Positions 11,601-21,891 of a stretch of DNA of 64,000 nucleotides are shown piece by piece. This DNA comes from Larix kaempferi (Eukaryota; Streptophyta; Pinopsida; Pinales; Pinaceae). The notes under the pieces are model-generated. The model saw only the letters and a program-made list of their open reading frames with translations. It was not told the DNA's origin and ran no database searches. The translations under genes were made by a program, and so were the position numbers. Location of the stretch: positions 700,001 to 764,000 of the forward strand of contig BSBM01001440.1 of the NCBI GenBank assembly GCA_027924585.1, written 5' to 3'. Every line of letters begins with the position of its first letter. Position 1 is the first letter of the stretch.

Positions 11601-13100
11601 TCTTCATTGAATCTCATAATTTTCCTATAAATCAAAGCCATGGGGTAGACTTGAAGAAGAGAATAATTGTAAGGTCACGTGGGAAGAAAGAGCTTGGAGA
11701 TCAAAAACCTCATTCTCTCATCTTTACCATTCATTGTATTCATTCTTACTTGAGTTATTTCATTAAGGAAGTAAGTGTTCTTCAGTCACTATAGCTAGAG
11801 AGAGATTTTAATAAGGAAAATGACCCATCCCAAGGAGAGTGTTGGAGCTAAATTGCCTCAAATCATTTTTTCTCAAATGATGTTACACATTTGTATGCTT
11901 TTCCATTTGAAGAATATATGAGTTTTGTATTTTCTATCCATTTATTGTATTTGAATTACATTCTTGTATTTAATATTATGATATGATTGCTTGCACGCTT
12001 CTTAGTTATTTATTTTCTATTATAGTACTCTCATGCTTGTCAAATAAATAACCATTGTATATTGTCTCGCTCACAACTCGGATATATTAACAAATTTTGC
12101 TCATAATTGCAACAAAATCCCTAAAATAGATTGACTACTCCATTTTGGGTTTAGAATCTTGATCAGTTAATCTTACTTACTAGGTTGTTTTTAGTTGTTT
12201 TCTAACCTCTAGTGACATGCAAAGTCATTAACTAGCATGCAAACTCACTTAGCAACCCTTGTAAGGAATCAAGGTTTTGGGAATTTTATTTTGCATGATC
12301 TTGGTGACTTGCACATTTTTTCTCTTTTTCTCAGAAGAGTTCAATGGTAGAATCCCTAATTTTCATTAGTGCTCCATAGTGGCCAATGTAATATGCATGC
12401 AAATTCATTTCAGAGGAAGTGTAACTATTCACTTGTGTAACTTGCATAGTTATCTTTGTAACAAGTCGTGAATTTTTAGTTAGATTTAATTGTATGTTTT
12501 GTCAGTAGCTTAGCTTGAGGGAAACTTTAAGTTTTCCAAGAATTGTAAGTTGATGTTCTTGTAATTTTACATCTCATCAACCACGATTATTAATTAAATC
12601 ACTTAAGGGATAGAAGGTGGATTCATAATTCCTAAGTGTCTAATCACATAAATGGAATATCATTTGTCATTTGCACATGGATTCATAACTAAGGGCACTA
12701 TATACTACCTTTTGAATTGCTATTTTTATATATTATTTAAACTCATCTCAAAAGAATAGTTAAGAAGTTAATCAATTACCACTTGCAGTCATTTCCATTA
12801 TGTCACGTCCCCTCCCATTGTTCCCAAGCAAGGAAGAGAACATGACACTAAAAACACTTGCGCAGGTTTGGTAACTTCTAGAATGTAAATGATTAGATGA
12901 TTGTAAACATTCATTCAATAAGCCAGAAACATTTAGGATATGTTGTGTGTAATTGCTTAAGACAAATTTGTGAAATAATAACTATTCAAATAACATGCAA
13001 TTAACACTATGATCCATAGATGAGAGTTCTGAATCGAAGATAAAATCATGTATGCAAAAATATAATCAAGGACAAACTTATATACACAAGTGCAAATCCA
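11601..13100. other. No gene seen
   Basis: Unique-looking AT-rich sequence with no long ORF and no structural RNA that I could recognise. A GTCACGTCCCCTCCC motif near 12801 is the only GC-rich point and has no obvious partner. Confidence 0.5.
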
Positions 13101-13308
13101 TCTATTAATATGCAAAAATTATCCAATCATGTACAATTTTTGGAAAAATGGAACATCGTTCCCAGCGTCTATATAATGGCAACTGCTTCCCTGTACAAAA
13201 AAAGGCAACTCGTGCCCTATACAAAATATGGCCCGTGGTGCCCTGTACAAAATATGGCAGCTCATGCCGAAAATGCCACATCGTGGCTACTGTACATAGG
13301 AGGGTCTC

Positions 13309-13425
13309 TCAATCCTCCTGCCCACCCTCGGAGCTCCCAGGTGCATCTCCAAAATCAATCTTCCTCTTCTTCATGCTAGAGGAAGTTGGGTCCTTCTGGT
13401 GTCTTTGAGCACGTCCCCCTGAGCC
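13309..13425 (-). pseudogene. Last coding exon of the unknown gene (KKRK tail)
   Basis: The acceptor TTTCGTTTCAG precedes 13425. The phase-0 frame runs 38 codons to a TGA at 13309-13311 and contains RAQRHQKDP and SMKKRKIDFGDAP. The basic KKRK could act as a nuclear localisation signal. Downstream on the minus strand (plus 13190-13270) a CCCTGTACAAAATATGGC-type motif occurs about three times. Confidence 0.5.
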
Positions 13426-13525
13426 CTGAAACGAAAACAATAATATGTCAACTTTTCCTGGCAATTATACAAGTATAAAACATAATTTCAAACTAAAAAT
13501 AGTTTTCAAATCTTGGATAACTTAC

Positions 13526-13594
13526 CGCATGCGAGACTATAAGTTGTGAGGGGGTGTCCCTCCTTTGTGATCCAAGTCTCTCGACAATGCCACC
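13526..13594 (-). pseudogene. 69 nt internal exon of the unknown gene
   Basis: Flanked by acceptor TTGTAG and donor GTAAGTTA. It is exactly 23 codons in phase 0, encoding GGIVERLGSQRRDTP onwards with no stop. Confidence 0.5.
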
Positions 13595-13694
13595 CTACAA
13601 CATTTAGAACAATTAGATCAATGCTGAAACTAGATGCATATAGTAATTTCAGTTAAATTGAACGAGAGTTAAATGATAAACTAGTCAATCTCAC

Positions 13695-14293
13695 CGTGAA
13701 CAAAATCGGCTGTTCTTCGGGGCTGGTGGATGGAGCAGTCAGCTGGACAACCTACTCTGATGCCAGGTGGACGGAAAAGGGGAGGATGTAGCCACATCAA
13801 TGGTGGCTACACCATTGGGGGTAACAATGAAAGAAGGGGGCGTGGCAAGAGGAGGCATGGACTGGAGTGGGGGAAGTGGAGATGTACGTCTAGAGCTATA
13901 AATCCCAACTGGCTGTAGTAAGGATGGGGGCACCCTGGAAGGGGAAGCGAGTGTGGTGGGGGAATGTGGGGGGAGGCGAGGTCTGTGTATTGGTAGAGGG
14001 ATGGGTGACTGTGGATGGGTGGTGTGCCGTGGTCAGATGGGGGAGGGTGGGAACATGGGAAACTGATACGAAGGTGGAGCTGGATATGATGCATAAGGGG
14101 GAGCTGGATGGAATTGTGGTGCTATATAGGAGGGGGGGGCTGGATGGAATTGTGGTGCTATATAGGAGGGGGGGGCTGGATGGAAGGGGTTGGGGAATGG
14201 GGCATGTATGCCAGGGGATACAACTGGCATATAGGGTGGCCAAAAGGTCGGGGAGGGAGGAATAACAGCACTGGCAGGCCGAGGTGCTCGCAC
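13695..14293 (-). pseudogene. Pro-rich exon of the unknown gene with 36 bp tandem repeats
   Basis: Acceptor ATGCAG before 14293 and donor GTGAGA after 13695. The exon starts VRAPRPASAVIPPSP and is rich in Pro, Ser, Tyr and His. A 36 bp unit starting at 14103, 14139 and 14175 on the plus strand gives a 12-residue HPAPPSYIAPQF repeat. The exon is 599 nt, one short of a multiple of three, and the frame breaks after FPPSPI, which fits a single-base loss. Confidence 0.45.
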
Positions 14294-14398
14294 CTGCATA
14301 CACATTTATAATTTCATGGTTTAATATACAAAAATATAAATATACAGAGATAAGTCATCGTATTTGAAATTAAATTTATGATTTAATACACACAATAC

Positions 14399-14461
14399 CT
14401 GTGCAAGGGGATAACTGTTGGTCCCTAGTGGTGGTGGCTAGTCGATAGAGCCCACGGACAC
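14399..14461 (-). pseudogene. 63 nt internal exon of the unknown gene
   Basis: Acceptor CGCACAG before 14461, donor GTATTG after 14399. It is 21 codons in phase 0, starting VSVGSID, with one in-frame TAG followed by PPPLGTNSYPLAQ. Confidence 0.45.
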
Positions 14462-14677
14462 CTGTGCGAACACTACAATTTTTAGACTGAATTTATAAAA
14501 ACAATATTAACAATATTAAACACAATGAAAATGAGAATGACAACGATGGTACTTAGAAAACATGACTGCAATAAATTTATATTCAAGTTAGATGATATCC
14601 AATATTCTAAAAGGATAGAAGGTGGCATGGCATGAAATTAAAATTAAATAAGGTGAGAGGGCATAGAAGGTGACATG

Positions 14678-14757
14678 GTGAGCTTTTCATTTTCTAGAGT
14701 CATCTCCATGAGTAGGTGAGCTTTTCCTTTTCTAGAGTCATCCCCATGAGTAGGTGA
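14678..14757. repeat. 38 bp tandem duplication
   Basis: GTGAGCTTTTCATTTTCTAG and its variant start at 14678 and 14716, and a third partial start lies at 14754. The surrounding 14480-15054 holds no ORF or other feature that I can name; in the gene model it lies in the large intron. Confidence 0.7.
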
Positions 14758-17314
14758 TATTTTCCTTTAGCCCTAGAGAGATGTGCAGTGTCTCATAAGC
14801 AAATGGAATTCATGTTCATTTACAAATTTGTATTGGAAACCTATGTAATGTCTTTGGGTTCTTGGTGAAGAGTTCCTAGGTTTTGATGTCTTCTTATAGA
14901 TTTGTAGTTTCCTAGAAGCTTGATTCACCCAGTGGAAAAGTATTTGCATCCCTAGAGTGAGGATCTTGAGTCCCTTTATTTCCATAACATTTACATCCTC
15001 AAATAAAATGGCATCTCATTGTTTAAATTTGCAAAGAGGTGCTAAATAGCAGTTAAGTTAGTGTGCATGTTATTTAATACACTTTAGAGTGTTGATCGTT
15101 AGAAAAAGGAAGAAAGAGAAATCTTTTTCATGGTTAACTTACTTACAAGCTTGAATGTGCCATGTTCTTTTGCATTGAATGAGTAATTATGTGTCATTGA
15201 TTGAATAGCTATGTTGTTAGAATGATATCACTTGATTGAAATCAAAGAAATCTTGAGTGAAATGAGTTAAATGAGTATTCTTGATGCCAAATCTTTTATC
15301 GAGTTGAATTTGAATCAAGATAATAGCAAAGCCCCATAGACCATATTTGTAAGATTATCGCTCTTCCTTATGGGCCTTACATCATTTTCAAAAACTTTAG
15401 TGACAATACATGTGATAAGTTGTTTTACGTTGTTTATATGTCTTTCCTAATAACATGTTCTAGGAGTAGTAGTATGATTACTTTCAGTCTCAAGTATTAG
15501 AATAAATTGGAAATCCCGTGATAATAAACTAGGGTAATAAGGACATGAGAAACATCAGGTTCTTGAATTTCTAGAAGCTTGGCCACTATGATTATCTTTT
15601 GGCCACTATGAAGACGTTGACGGTGATGGTGATGTTGGTGACAACATTAATGACAAAGGCTTGAAGAATGGCAAAGAAGATGATGATGTGGATGGCTTGA
15701 AGAACACACATGGCATGAAGAACCATGGAGGTGGGCATTGGAGCCAATGGAACACCTAATGAGCCAAATGACCCATTCTGTGGTCATTTGTGGTTTGATG
15801 GGGTAGTGGAACCATTGGTGATGGTCCATGCTACCATTTGATGATGGGCTTGATGTCCATTGAAAGCATGTTGATTAAATACTAAATGATTGACTCTTGA
15901 TGGTGGAACCCACATTGAAACCGACATACAAATTGAATCATCCCTTATCTAATGGCACTTATGATGGATGTTGAATCCCTTGAACCTTGAAGATGTCCAT
16001 ATGTGGAATCCTTGATGTATGGTGATGAAGACATAATGTATTGTTGCCTTGGGGTTCTTGGAATTGTTTGTGGTCTATTGTTGTGGGTGTGATGGAGCCC
16101 TTGCCCTTATAATTGCTTGACAAAACCTTTGATGCCGAAGTATTTAAACATGATGATGTAGAAGCCCACAAAAAAAATGAGGAAGCCCTAAGTTTCTAAC
16201 ATGGCCTTTGATGTGGTTGTGTGAAGTCAAACCAAAACAAGCATGCAAATAAAACATTGTATGTGAACTATTATGTGTCCATTCAAAGGACAAAGTCGGC
16301 TCAACAATTAAAAATAAAAATAAAATGAAAATTACATAGACAGGTCAATTGAATATCATGTGATATGATGTGCATGTACAACAGAAAGACATGACGATCT
16401 AGATAGTATGAAGAGACTAATGATATTTTGGGCAGCAGTTTGGTGAAAGGAGAGAATGATGTATTTGTGTATATCCTGGTTAAAATTATGACAGAGTGAT
16501 AATGAGAAGAAAGTGATATAAATGTGGATATGTTTGATATCTTGACAGTAGAATGATAATTTGCCTATGGTTAATGACAGTTTGATGACAGGTTAAAGAT
16601 GTGAATGTAGATAGAATATCGATATGTTTGAGAAGATGCTGGACATGATGAAATAGGGACAAAATGATGATTGAAGACAAGGTACTGGAAACAAATTGAT
16701 GAATGAGATGATGTGAATAATGACATGACTGTGATATGTATGATATGTGACAACTATGTAATCGTAAATACAAGCAGGGTCTTGTATCCATTTTCTTAGT
16801 AGGATCTAAGAAAAACTAGGCTAGGTCCTAGATGATGAGTTGGTGCTCATTTAATCAGTTGGTGCTGAATTGCCTCACGGTTGTAGTCGTTGAACCAAAT
16901 ACAAAAGATTACAAAAACTATATCTAGTCTCGTATTATGTGTTGATGTGTTTCATTAGTTGATAGTTAGTTCATTGATGAATATGATGTGAATGTGAAAT
17001 GATGATATAAGAGTTGGTGATTGAAGTTGAAATTAAATAAAGTATAGGCTCACTGATTCACCCCCCCCTCTTAGTGAGCATTGTGTCTAACAAAAATGTT
17101 TATAGTTTTGTTGGGTTTTCATGTTTGATAAGGTTTCATTTTTTTTTGGGGTGCGATTACACGAATTTATATCTCTCAAATAAATTAGACAATATTATAA
17201 ACACAACTGTAAAATATGATGATAATATGCTAATTACTCAATGCTAATTAATTTGTAATTACTAAACACAAATTACTCATAACTGGATCTAATTATTCAA
17301 AGTAAAGAAGTTAC

Positions 17315-17419
17315 CTGTGTGTATGGTGCTGCAATCTCCTCTGCTGCCGCCATGGCTCCATCGAGGTCAAAGGGACCGACGTCCTCCCACTTGGGGGGTG
17401 GAGACCCGACACCAAATAA
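17315..17419 (-). pseudogene. 105 nt exon of the unknown gene (copy A)
   Basis: Acceptor TTAATGTTCAG before 17419, donor GTAACT after 17315. Exactly 35 open codons: LFGVGSPPPKWEDVGPFDLD onwards. The same exon, same length and same splice sites occur in copy B at 36814-36918, which supports its being a true exon. Confidence 0.6.
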
Positions 17420-17536
17420 CTGAACATTAAAACAAATAAAGTCAACAATGTGTAATTCAAAGTTAACTATATTAAACAATACGATATCAAATAAAATACA
17501 ACAAATACTTGAACATTAAATAAAACAATAGCAAAC

Positions 17537-18489
17537 CTAATCCATGAAACTCCCTGTGGCATGCTGCTGCGTATCAACATGGCAAGAATGACCATAGTGA
17601 GAACAACGATGTGTCATTGTTCCAGTAAAACTAGAAGCCCCCGCCTGGGTTCCACCTGTACCCGACATGTCTTGACCACCACCCATAGACTGTGTAGCTG
17701 TCTGTGTCTCATCGATGTCCTCCCGGCTCTGGGAAGACATGGCCACAAATTTGGGATGTCTAAGCAAGTCATGTGTGGCACGTCTGACAGAGTCATGAAT
17801 CTCATCTAGACCACTACCAAACCCGGGTGGTTGAGGAGGGGGGTTTGGCTCTCTCCTGGGTGCAGGAGGTCCTCTAAGCGGGTTGCGGTGTGCCTGAGGT
17901 CGATATTGGGTAGAGCCAAGACCGACACCCTGAAACGCAGTGATGGAAAAATAGTTGACATGGTACCCTAACTCAAACTCAGCCCACAATTTCCAAAGGA
18001 AATACTATGGGACCTCCAAATTGTTGCAAGGGGGCCTGTCAAACACCATGAACCACCTCTGTCTCCAGTTATCTCTCCATAGCTAGTAAATGCACTAGTC
18101 CATGCAAACCCGAGGCCTCGTCAAAGCTGGAGGCTGTCCGGTCGAGGGAATTATGAACTTGCTATACAACTGGGCTTTGTTGATGTTGAGGTCTTTTATT
18201 TGCTCTTTGGACAACCCATTGGAGTAGTGTTCCCTCATTCGAGCCCTGTATTGGCTCAAGTTTGTTATCTCACTATGTGCAATATTGATTGATTCAATAA
18301 TGTTTTGAAGTGATGAAGCCAAGGAAACTCGAGAGGGTTCCGTGGTACTGTTCAATTCATTACTTAGTGCCCTCAATTGATTTAAGTCTTGGTGTAATTG
18401 ATCTTCAGGGTTTTCATTGGGTTCATTGTCGGTTCCATATTCTCTTCTGGAGGTTGGGTTTCATCGGATGGTGTTGGTGTGTCTGACAT
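17537..18489 (-). pseudogene. First coding exon of the unknown gene (copy A)
   Basis: The ATG at 18489-18487 begins MSDTP. The frame is lost by an indel before 18376, then runs through SRVSLASSLQ, SQYRARMREH, KAQLYSKFI, VNYFSITAFQGVGLGS and a C-terminal CSHYGHSCH cluster. Two stops interrupt it between about 18095 and 17990. It ends at a TAG immediately followed by GTTTGC. If that codon was once CAG, CAG/GT would be a normal phase-0 donor. Compared with copy B the middle region is better preserved here. Confidence 0.5.
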
Positions 18490-18510
18490 CTTGTTAGGTG
18501 TGTAGATGGC

Positions 18511-18617
18511 CTGCAATTAAATTTCCTTGGTTTTTTAATGGATTGTAAATTAAAAAAAAAAAAAATTCAAATGGAAAACAAAAGTAAAGACAAATTTGTG
18601 CTTTGAGGAGTACTTAC
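18511..18617 (-). other. 5' UTR intron of the unknown gene
   Basis: Minus-strand donor GTAAGTACTCC at 18617 and acceptor TTTAATTGCAG at 18511, with a long T-rich tract (revcomp of the A run at about 18550) ahead of the acceptor. Only about 20 nt separate the acceptor from the ATG. Confidence 0.5.
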
Positions 18618-18764
18618 TTGGAGAAACGGACGACACTATGGTGTAGGGGCGACTACTTGGTGTTGATGACGACGGGGGTGCACGAGGATGCGTTCGTGGG
18701 GTTGAAGGTGCGCTCACAGGTTGGTAATTTAGCTCACGGGTCTGTAAAAAATGACAAAACGTGT

Positions 18765-18960
18765 GAGCTCTATTTTTTTATTTATAAAAAAATAGAGGCA
18801 TGCATGCGCCACTAACGCGTGCGCGCTAGTATGTACGTACGCATTAAGGGCGTGTGCATGCCCCTTTTGTCCACGTGGGCTGAACCACGTGGACGTTCGA
18901 CATTGCCGAAGCTGGGACGGGTGCACACCTTTGGAGGTGTGTGCGCATCCTTTTTTTTTC
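18765..18960 (-). promoter_or_regulatory. TATA box and CpG-rich upstream region of the unknown gene (copy A)
   Basis: On the minus strand the order is GCGCGCACGCGTTAGTGG, GCATGCATGCC, then TTTATAAATAAA (TATAAA = 18786-18781) and TAGAGCTC (GAGCTC 18765-18770). A transcript would start a few tens of bases downstream. The alternating purine/pyrimidine CpG block could adopt Z-DNA. The arrangement is conserved in copy B and resembles 538-690. Confidence 0.5.
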
Positions 18961-19011
18961 TGCTCATGTGCCCTTGTTGCAGTTATTTTGGGTACCAGCT
19001 TCGTGCAGGTA

Positions 19012-19693
19012 CCCATCTAGGAAAGTATTTTGTGTTCTGTCCTATTTGTTCTAGACTTACGTTAAGCTAGGGGGATCAAGCCTTGAGTCCGCTCTCGGTA
19101 GATTGCCCATAAAACACTGTTCAACTATCTAATCTATACATGTGTGGGTTCCTAGGGCGCAATGATGAGTCATGAGCTCCTTAAGATTTTTTGGTGTAGT
19201 GTGTAGTAGGTCGATGTTGTTTATGGGGATCTCTTCCGTGCCAACCTCCAATTTGGTTGCATTGGATTGATATAGGGTTGAGTGCTGCATGTCATGGGTT
19301 TGCTTCATGTTTGAGCGATTGAAGTCAAGCATCAACTTGGAGGGGTCATCTGCCCCTCCCCGGTCAGAAGATATTGGGGTGGCTGAGAGATATGATGAAG
19401 GGACATATCGAGGAAGGTACATGGTTGAGGTCAAAGCGGAACCTCAGGAGAGCCAGAGTAAACACTAGTGGTCGTACATCGAGAGCGTATTCATGAGAGC
19501 GTCCCTCTATCCGTCCATTATTCTTAGTAATCTTAACATGTCAAACCCGGTGAGTTAATATTGAGAATAAACATTGAATTAGTATCATTCTTAAAAATGC
19601 TTTAATATTATCTTTATGAAACAAATTGAACTTTAATTCATATTAAATCTATTTAAATTAGTAAATTAATGTTATCCAAATTAATGATCATTT
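19012..19693. other. Flank between repeat A and the gypsy element; no gene recognised
   Basis: A 101-codon minus ORF (19129-19434) with no recognisable motif lies here. It has no relative elsewhere in the window, and I do not call it a gene. AT-rich sequence follows up to the LTR. Confidence 0.4.
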
Positions 19694-20114
19694 TGTTAGG
19701 AACCCATGTCTTTACTTTGTTAGTATATTGTTGTTGGACGCATATGCTTTGTAAGTCGTCCCGTAGTATTTGTTGATCCATAGTTTATATTAGCCCATAG
19801 TATTGGACGCATATGCTTTGTAAGTCGTCCCATAGTATTATATGTCCCATGGTTTTGACTCATAGTATTGGTGCCTAGACTTAGCCCATGGTTTGTATTG
19901 ACACATACTATTGATCCATGGTATCGGCGCCTAGACTTAGTATATAAGTGTGTGTTGAGGCCTATGAAGGTACCGTGAAGTTAATTGTATTGAGCTTGCT
20001 CAAAGGAGGTTTCCCCCTCGAAGTGGCCCGTGATCAATATAAAAGTGATTTTGAGTCCTATTATTTCTAATATCTTGTGTATTTGCATTAATTAATTATT
20101 GCAGGTTCATCACA
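19694..20114 (+). repeat. 5' LTR of gypsy element 1 (421 bp)
   Basis: Starts TGTTAGGAACCC and ends TTCATCACA. It contains internal near-duplicates of GGACGCATATGCTTTGTAAG and a TATATAAG box at 19941-19948. Compared with the 3' LTR it lacks 13 bp of the repeated CCCATAGTATTG motif. Confidence 0.92.
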
Positions 20115-20116
20115 TT

Positions 20117-20128
20117 TGGTATCAGAGC
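20117..20128 (+). promoter_or_regulatory. Primer-binding site, initiator-Met tRNA type (element 1)
   Basis: TGGTATCAGAGC, two bases after the LTR end. This is the common plant PBS complementary to the 3' end of initiator tRNA-Met. Confidence 0.92.
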
Positions 20129-21088
20129 ACTTTCTTGGGCTTGTTGGGTGGAATTTCTACCAATTTTTTTTTTCGCATTTGTTGCAGCTTCGGATTTGGG
20201 AATAATCCCTATCCGCTTAACTGTGGGAAGTACTTGGGCATAAGCCCTAAAACTCATTGTGAGGAGTACCACAGGAACCCCAAAGTAGCTGGCCCATTGA
20301 GAGGACCTACCAGCAAAAAGGGCAACGACCCCTACCTGATTGACTAGTTCCCACCCGTGAGGTAAACCAAGAGCTGTCGTTTGTGGTAAAGTGGTTATCA
20401 GTTTTACCTGAGCCGTGGAGTGAGGGGTACTGCCCCAATACGCAAGCCGTCAGACAACATTGGTGGCTGAGTGAATCCCCTGAACCGATAGGAAGCCGCA
20501 CATACTTGGGGTCCATATCTATTTTCAGCTAAACTGTTGCCGATCACTTCCACTCCATATCCAGCCGTTTCAGATATATTCTGAAATTCATTCCAGATCT
20601 AGTCGTCGTTTCAGATCCAGCCATTTTAGATCATTTCCACGCTGTTTTTCGGCCATATCTCAAAAAAAAAAAAAAAAATCTGTTTTTCGGCCATATCTCC
20701 CTTGTTTCAACTCTGTTTTCCCTGAAATTTCACTGACATCCCTGCAATCCCTGCAATCCCATTCTGCATATTTCATTCCTGAAGACCCTTTCCCAAGTTC
20801 CACTTCCCAAGACTAGAAATCTCACATTTGTCTATTTTTAGGGTTTGCCATAACTTCTTTAATTTTCACCCGATTGCCTTCAAATTTTACCATAGAGTTC
20901 CCGCTTTTGAAGTCCACATTTTTTGCTTCCCTATCCCTCAAAAAGTGTCGAAAACCTAGTCAAACCCCAATTACCTCTCCAATTTTTTCCCAAATCCAAA
21001 TTTCCCCTTACTAACTAAGCTTGTGTTTGTGTTTTTCTATCCATTCCCCCCCCCACCCCCCACAAAAAAAAAATAAAATTCACTGGTT
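20129..21088 (+). other. Leader of gypsy element 1 with conserved segment and short ORF
   Basis: An 82-codon frame covers 20099-20347, and its last 30 codons (THCEEY..., ending DPYLID) have a close counterpart in element 2 at about 59094-59189. Conservation continues past the stop through GTGAGGTAAACCAAGAG and AGTTTTACCTGAGC. AGGTAAA at 20360-20366 can pair with TTTTACCT around 20402-20408, and both halves are kept in element 2. The rest is pyrimidine-rich with a poly-A run at about 20662 and a C run at about 21047. Confidence 0.55.
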
Positions 21089-21882
21089 ATGGTTGTCACT
21101 CGCATAGGAGTAAACACCATGGAGGAAGCACTTGCAGCCATCCAAACCAAACTCCGAGATCTTGATGAAAAAATTTTCATCCTCCATCTTTAGCATTCAG
21201 CCATGAATAATATTCGACAACCAAAATCTTTTACAGCCACCGCGATCTCTTTTTCCAGCAATTTTCGTGGGACGAAGCTTGATTTTTCTCGCTTCAATGG
21301 TACTGATTCGACTGGATGGATATACCGAGCAGAACAATATTTCAGTCTGCATAATACTTTTGATGTCCAAAAAGTTCCACTTGCATCCTTTCATTTGGAA
21401 CAGGAAGCCCTTCAATGGTACCGTTGGTACATCAAAGCTCATCTCGAGCCAAACTGGACAGATTTTTGCCAACTCCTTTTGCAACGATTTGGTCCTAGTG
21501 CTTTTGACGACTTCACAGGAGCACTGCTTTTGACGACTTCACAGGAGCACTCACTAAACTTCACCAAACTGGCACAGTGAGAGAGTATCAGACGGAATTT
21601 GAGAAACTAGCCAATCACACAGAAGGATTGTCTGATGAATTCTACAGGAGTTGTTTTATGAGTGGTCTCAAAGATGAAATCCGCTCAAAGGTCAAAATGT
21701 TTTGTCCCAACACAATGATGGAAGTCTTAGGGTTGGCTAAGTTGGCCAAGGACAAGATCGCAATTCAACAACGCTCCAAACCCACCTTTGTTCCCTTTAG
21801 AAATATGGGTTCCCAACGACCTCCCATCATGCTTGCTCCTCAACCAACTCCTATCAAGAAATTGTCTGAAACAGAGATCTAG
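21089..21882 (+). pseudogene. gag of gypsy element 1, disrupted
   Basis: ATG at 21089 (MVVTRIG). The frame has a TAG near 21191 and continues through GWIYRAEQYFSLHN, ALQWYRWYIKAH and FDDFTGAL. A perfect 26 bp tandem duplication (21500-21525 and 21526-21551) shifts the frame. The correct frame resumes as REYQTEFEKLANHTEG and ends at a TAG near 21880. It encodes the capsid-type domain of plant gypsy gag; the second element's gag at 59889 is colinear. Confidence 0.85.
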
Positions 21883-21891
21883 GCATGCTGA

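Larger units (their letters stand above)
13309..18768 (-). pseudogene. Decayed multi-exon gene of unknown function, copy A of a repeated gene
   Basis: On the minus strand a gene model can be read from splice sites. TATAAA lies at 18781-18786. A non-coding first exon ends at 18618 with donor GTAAGT. A 107 bp intron ends TTGCAG at 18511. Coding exons follow at 18489-17537, 17419-17315 (105 nt), 14461-14399 (63 nt), 14293-13695 (599 nt), 13594-13526 (69 nt) and 13425-13309 (stop TGA). All junctions are AG/GT and all small exons are in phase 0, which would be unlikely by chance. Exon 1 encodes an acidic start (MSDTP), a helical region, PWRDNWR..WF and a Cys/His cluster CSHYGHSCH. The fourth coding exon is Pro-rich. 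The last ends with KKRK, a possible nuclear signal. Damage: an indel in exon 1, TAG at the end of exon 1, TAG in the 63 nt exon, and a length not divisible by three in the Pro-rich exon. I do not recognise the family. It could be a host gene family or a transposon-carried accessory gene. Confidence 0.5.
15055..19011 (-). repeat. Long dispersed repeat, copy A (partner 35423-38517 plus 44779-44800)
   Basis: Near-identical blocks pair 15055-15600 with 35423-35960 and 17090-19011 with 36597-38517. The interval between (15600-17090) corresponds to a shorter, more diverged interval in copy B, sharing the GGGCATTGGAGC and GAGCCAAATGACCCA regions. The repeat contains the large intron, 105 nt exon, exon 1 and promoter of the unknown gene. 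The right end is near GGTACCAGCTTCGTGCAGG, where copy B is interrupted by an LTR element. No clear terminal inverted repeat was found. Confidence 0.75.

Noticed and set aside
10459-11607. Long ORFs rich in Asp/Gly, Met, or His/Ser
   Set aside because: Trinucleotide microsatellite keeps all frames open; products are low-complexity and inconsistent between neighbouring units.
14108-14311. Plus-strand Gly/Trp-rich ORFs
   Set aside because: Antisense of the Pro-rich minus exon.
16486-16791. Minus ORF of 101 codons, Ser/His/Ile-rich
   Set aside because: Lies in the intron part of repeat A, where copy B has no matching frame.
17050-17100. CACCCCCCCCTCTTAGTGAG motif as the end of a copia LTR
   Set aside because: The C-run plus TCTTAGTG resembles common copia LTR ends, but no PBS follows and no LTR partner is seen.
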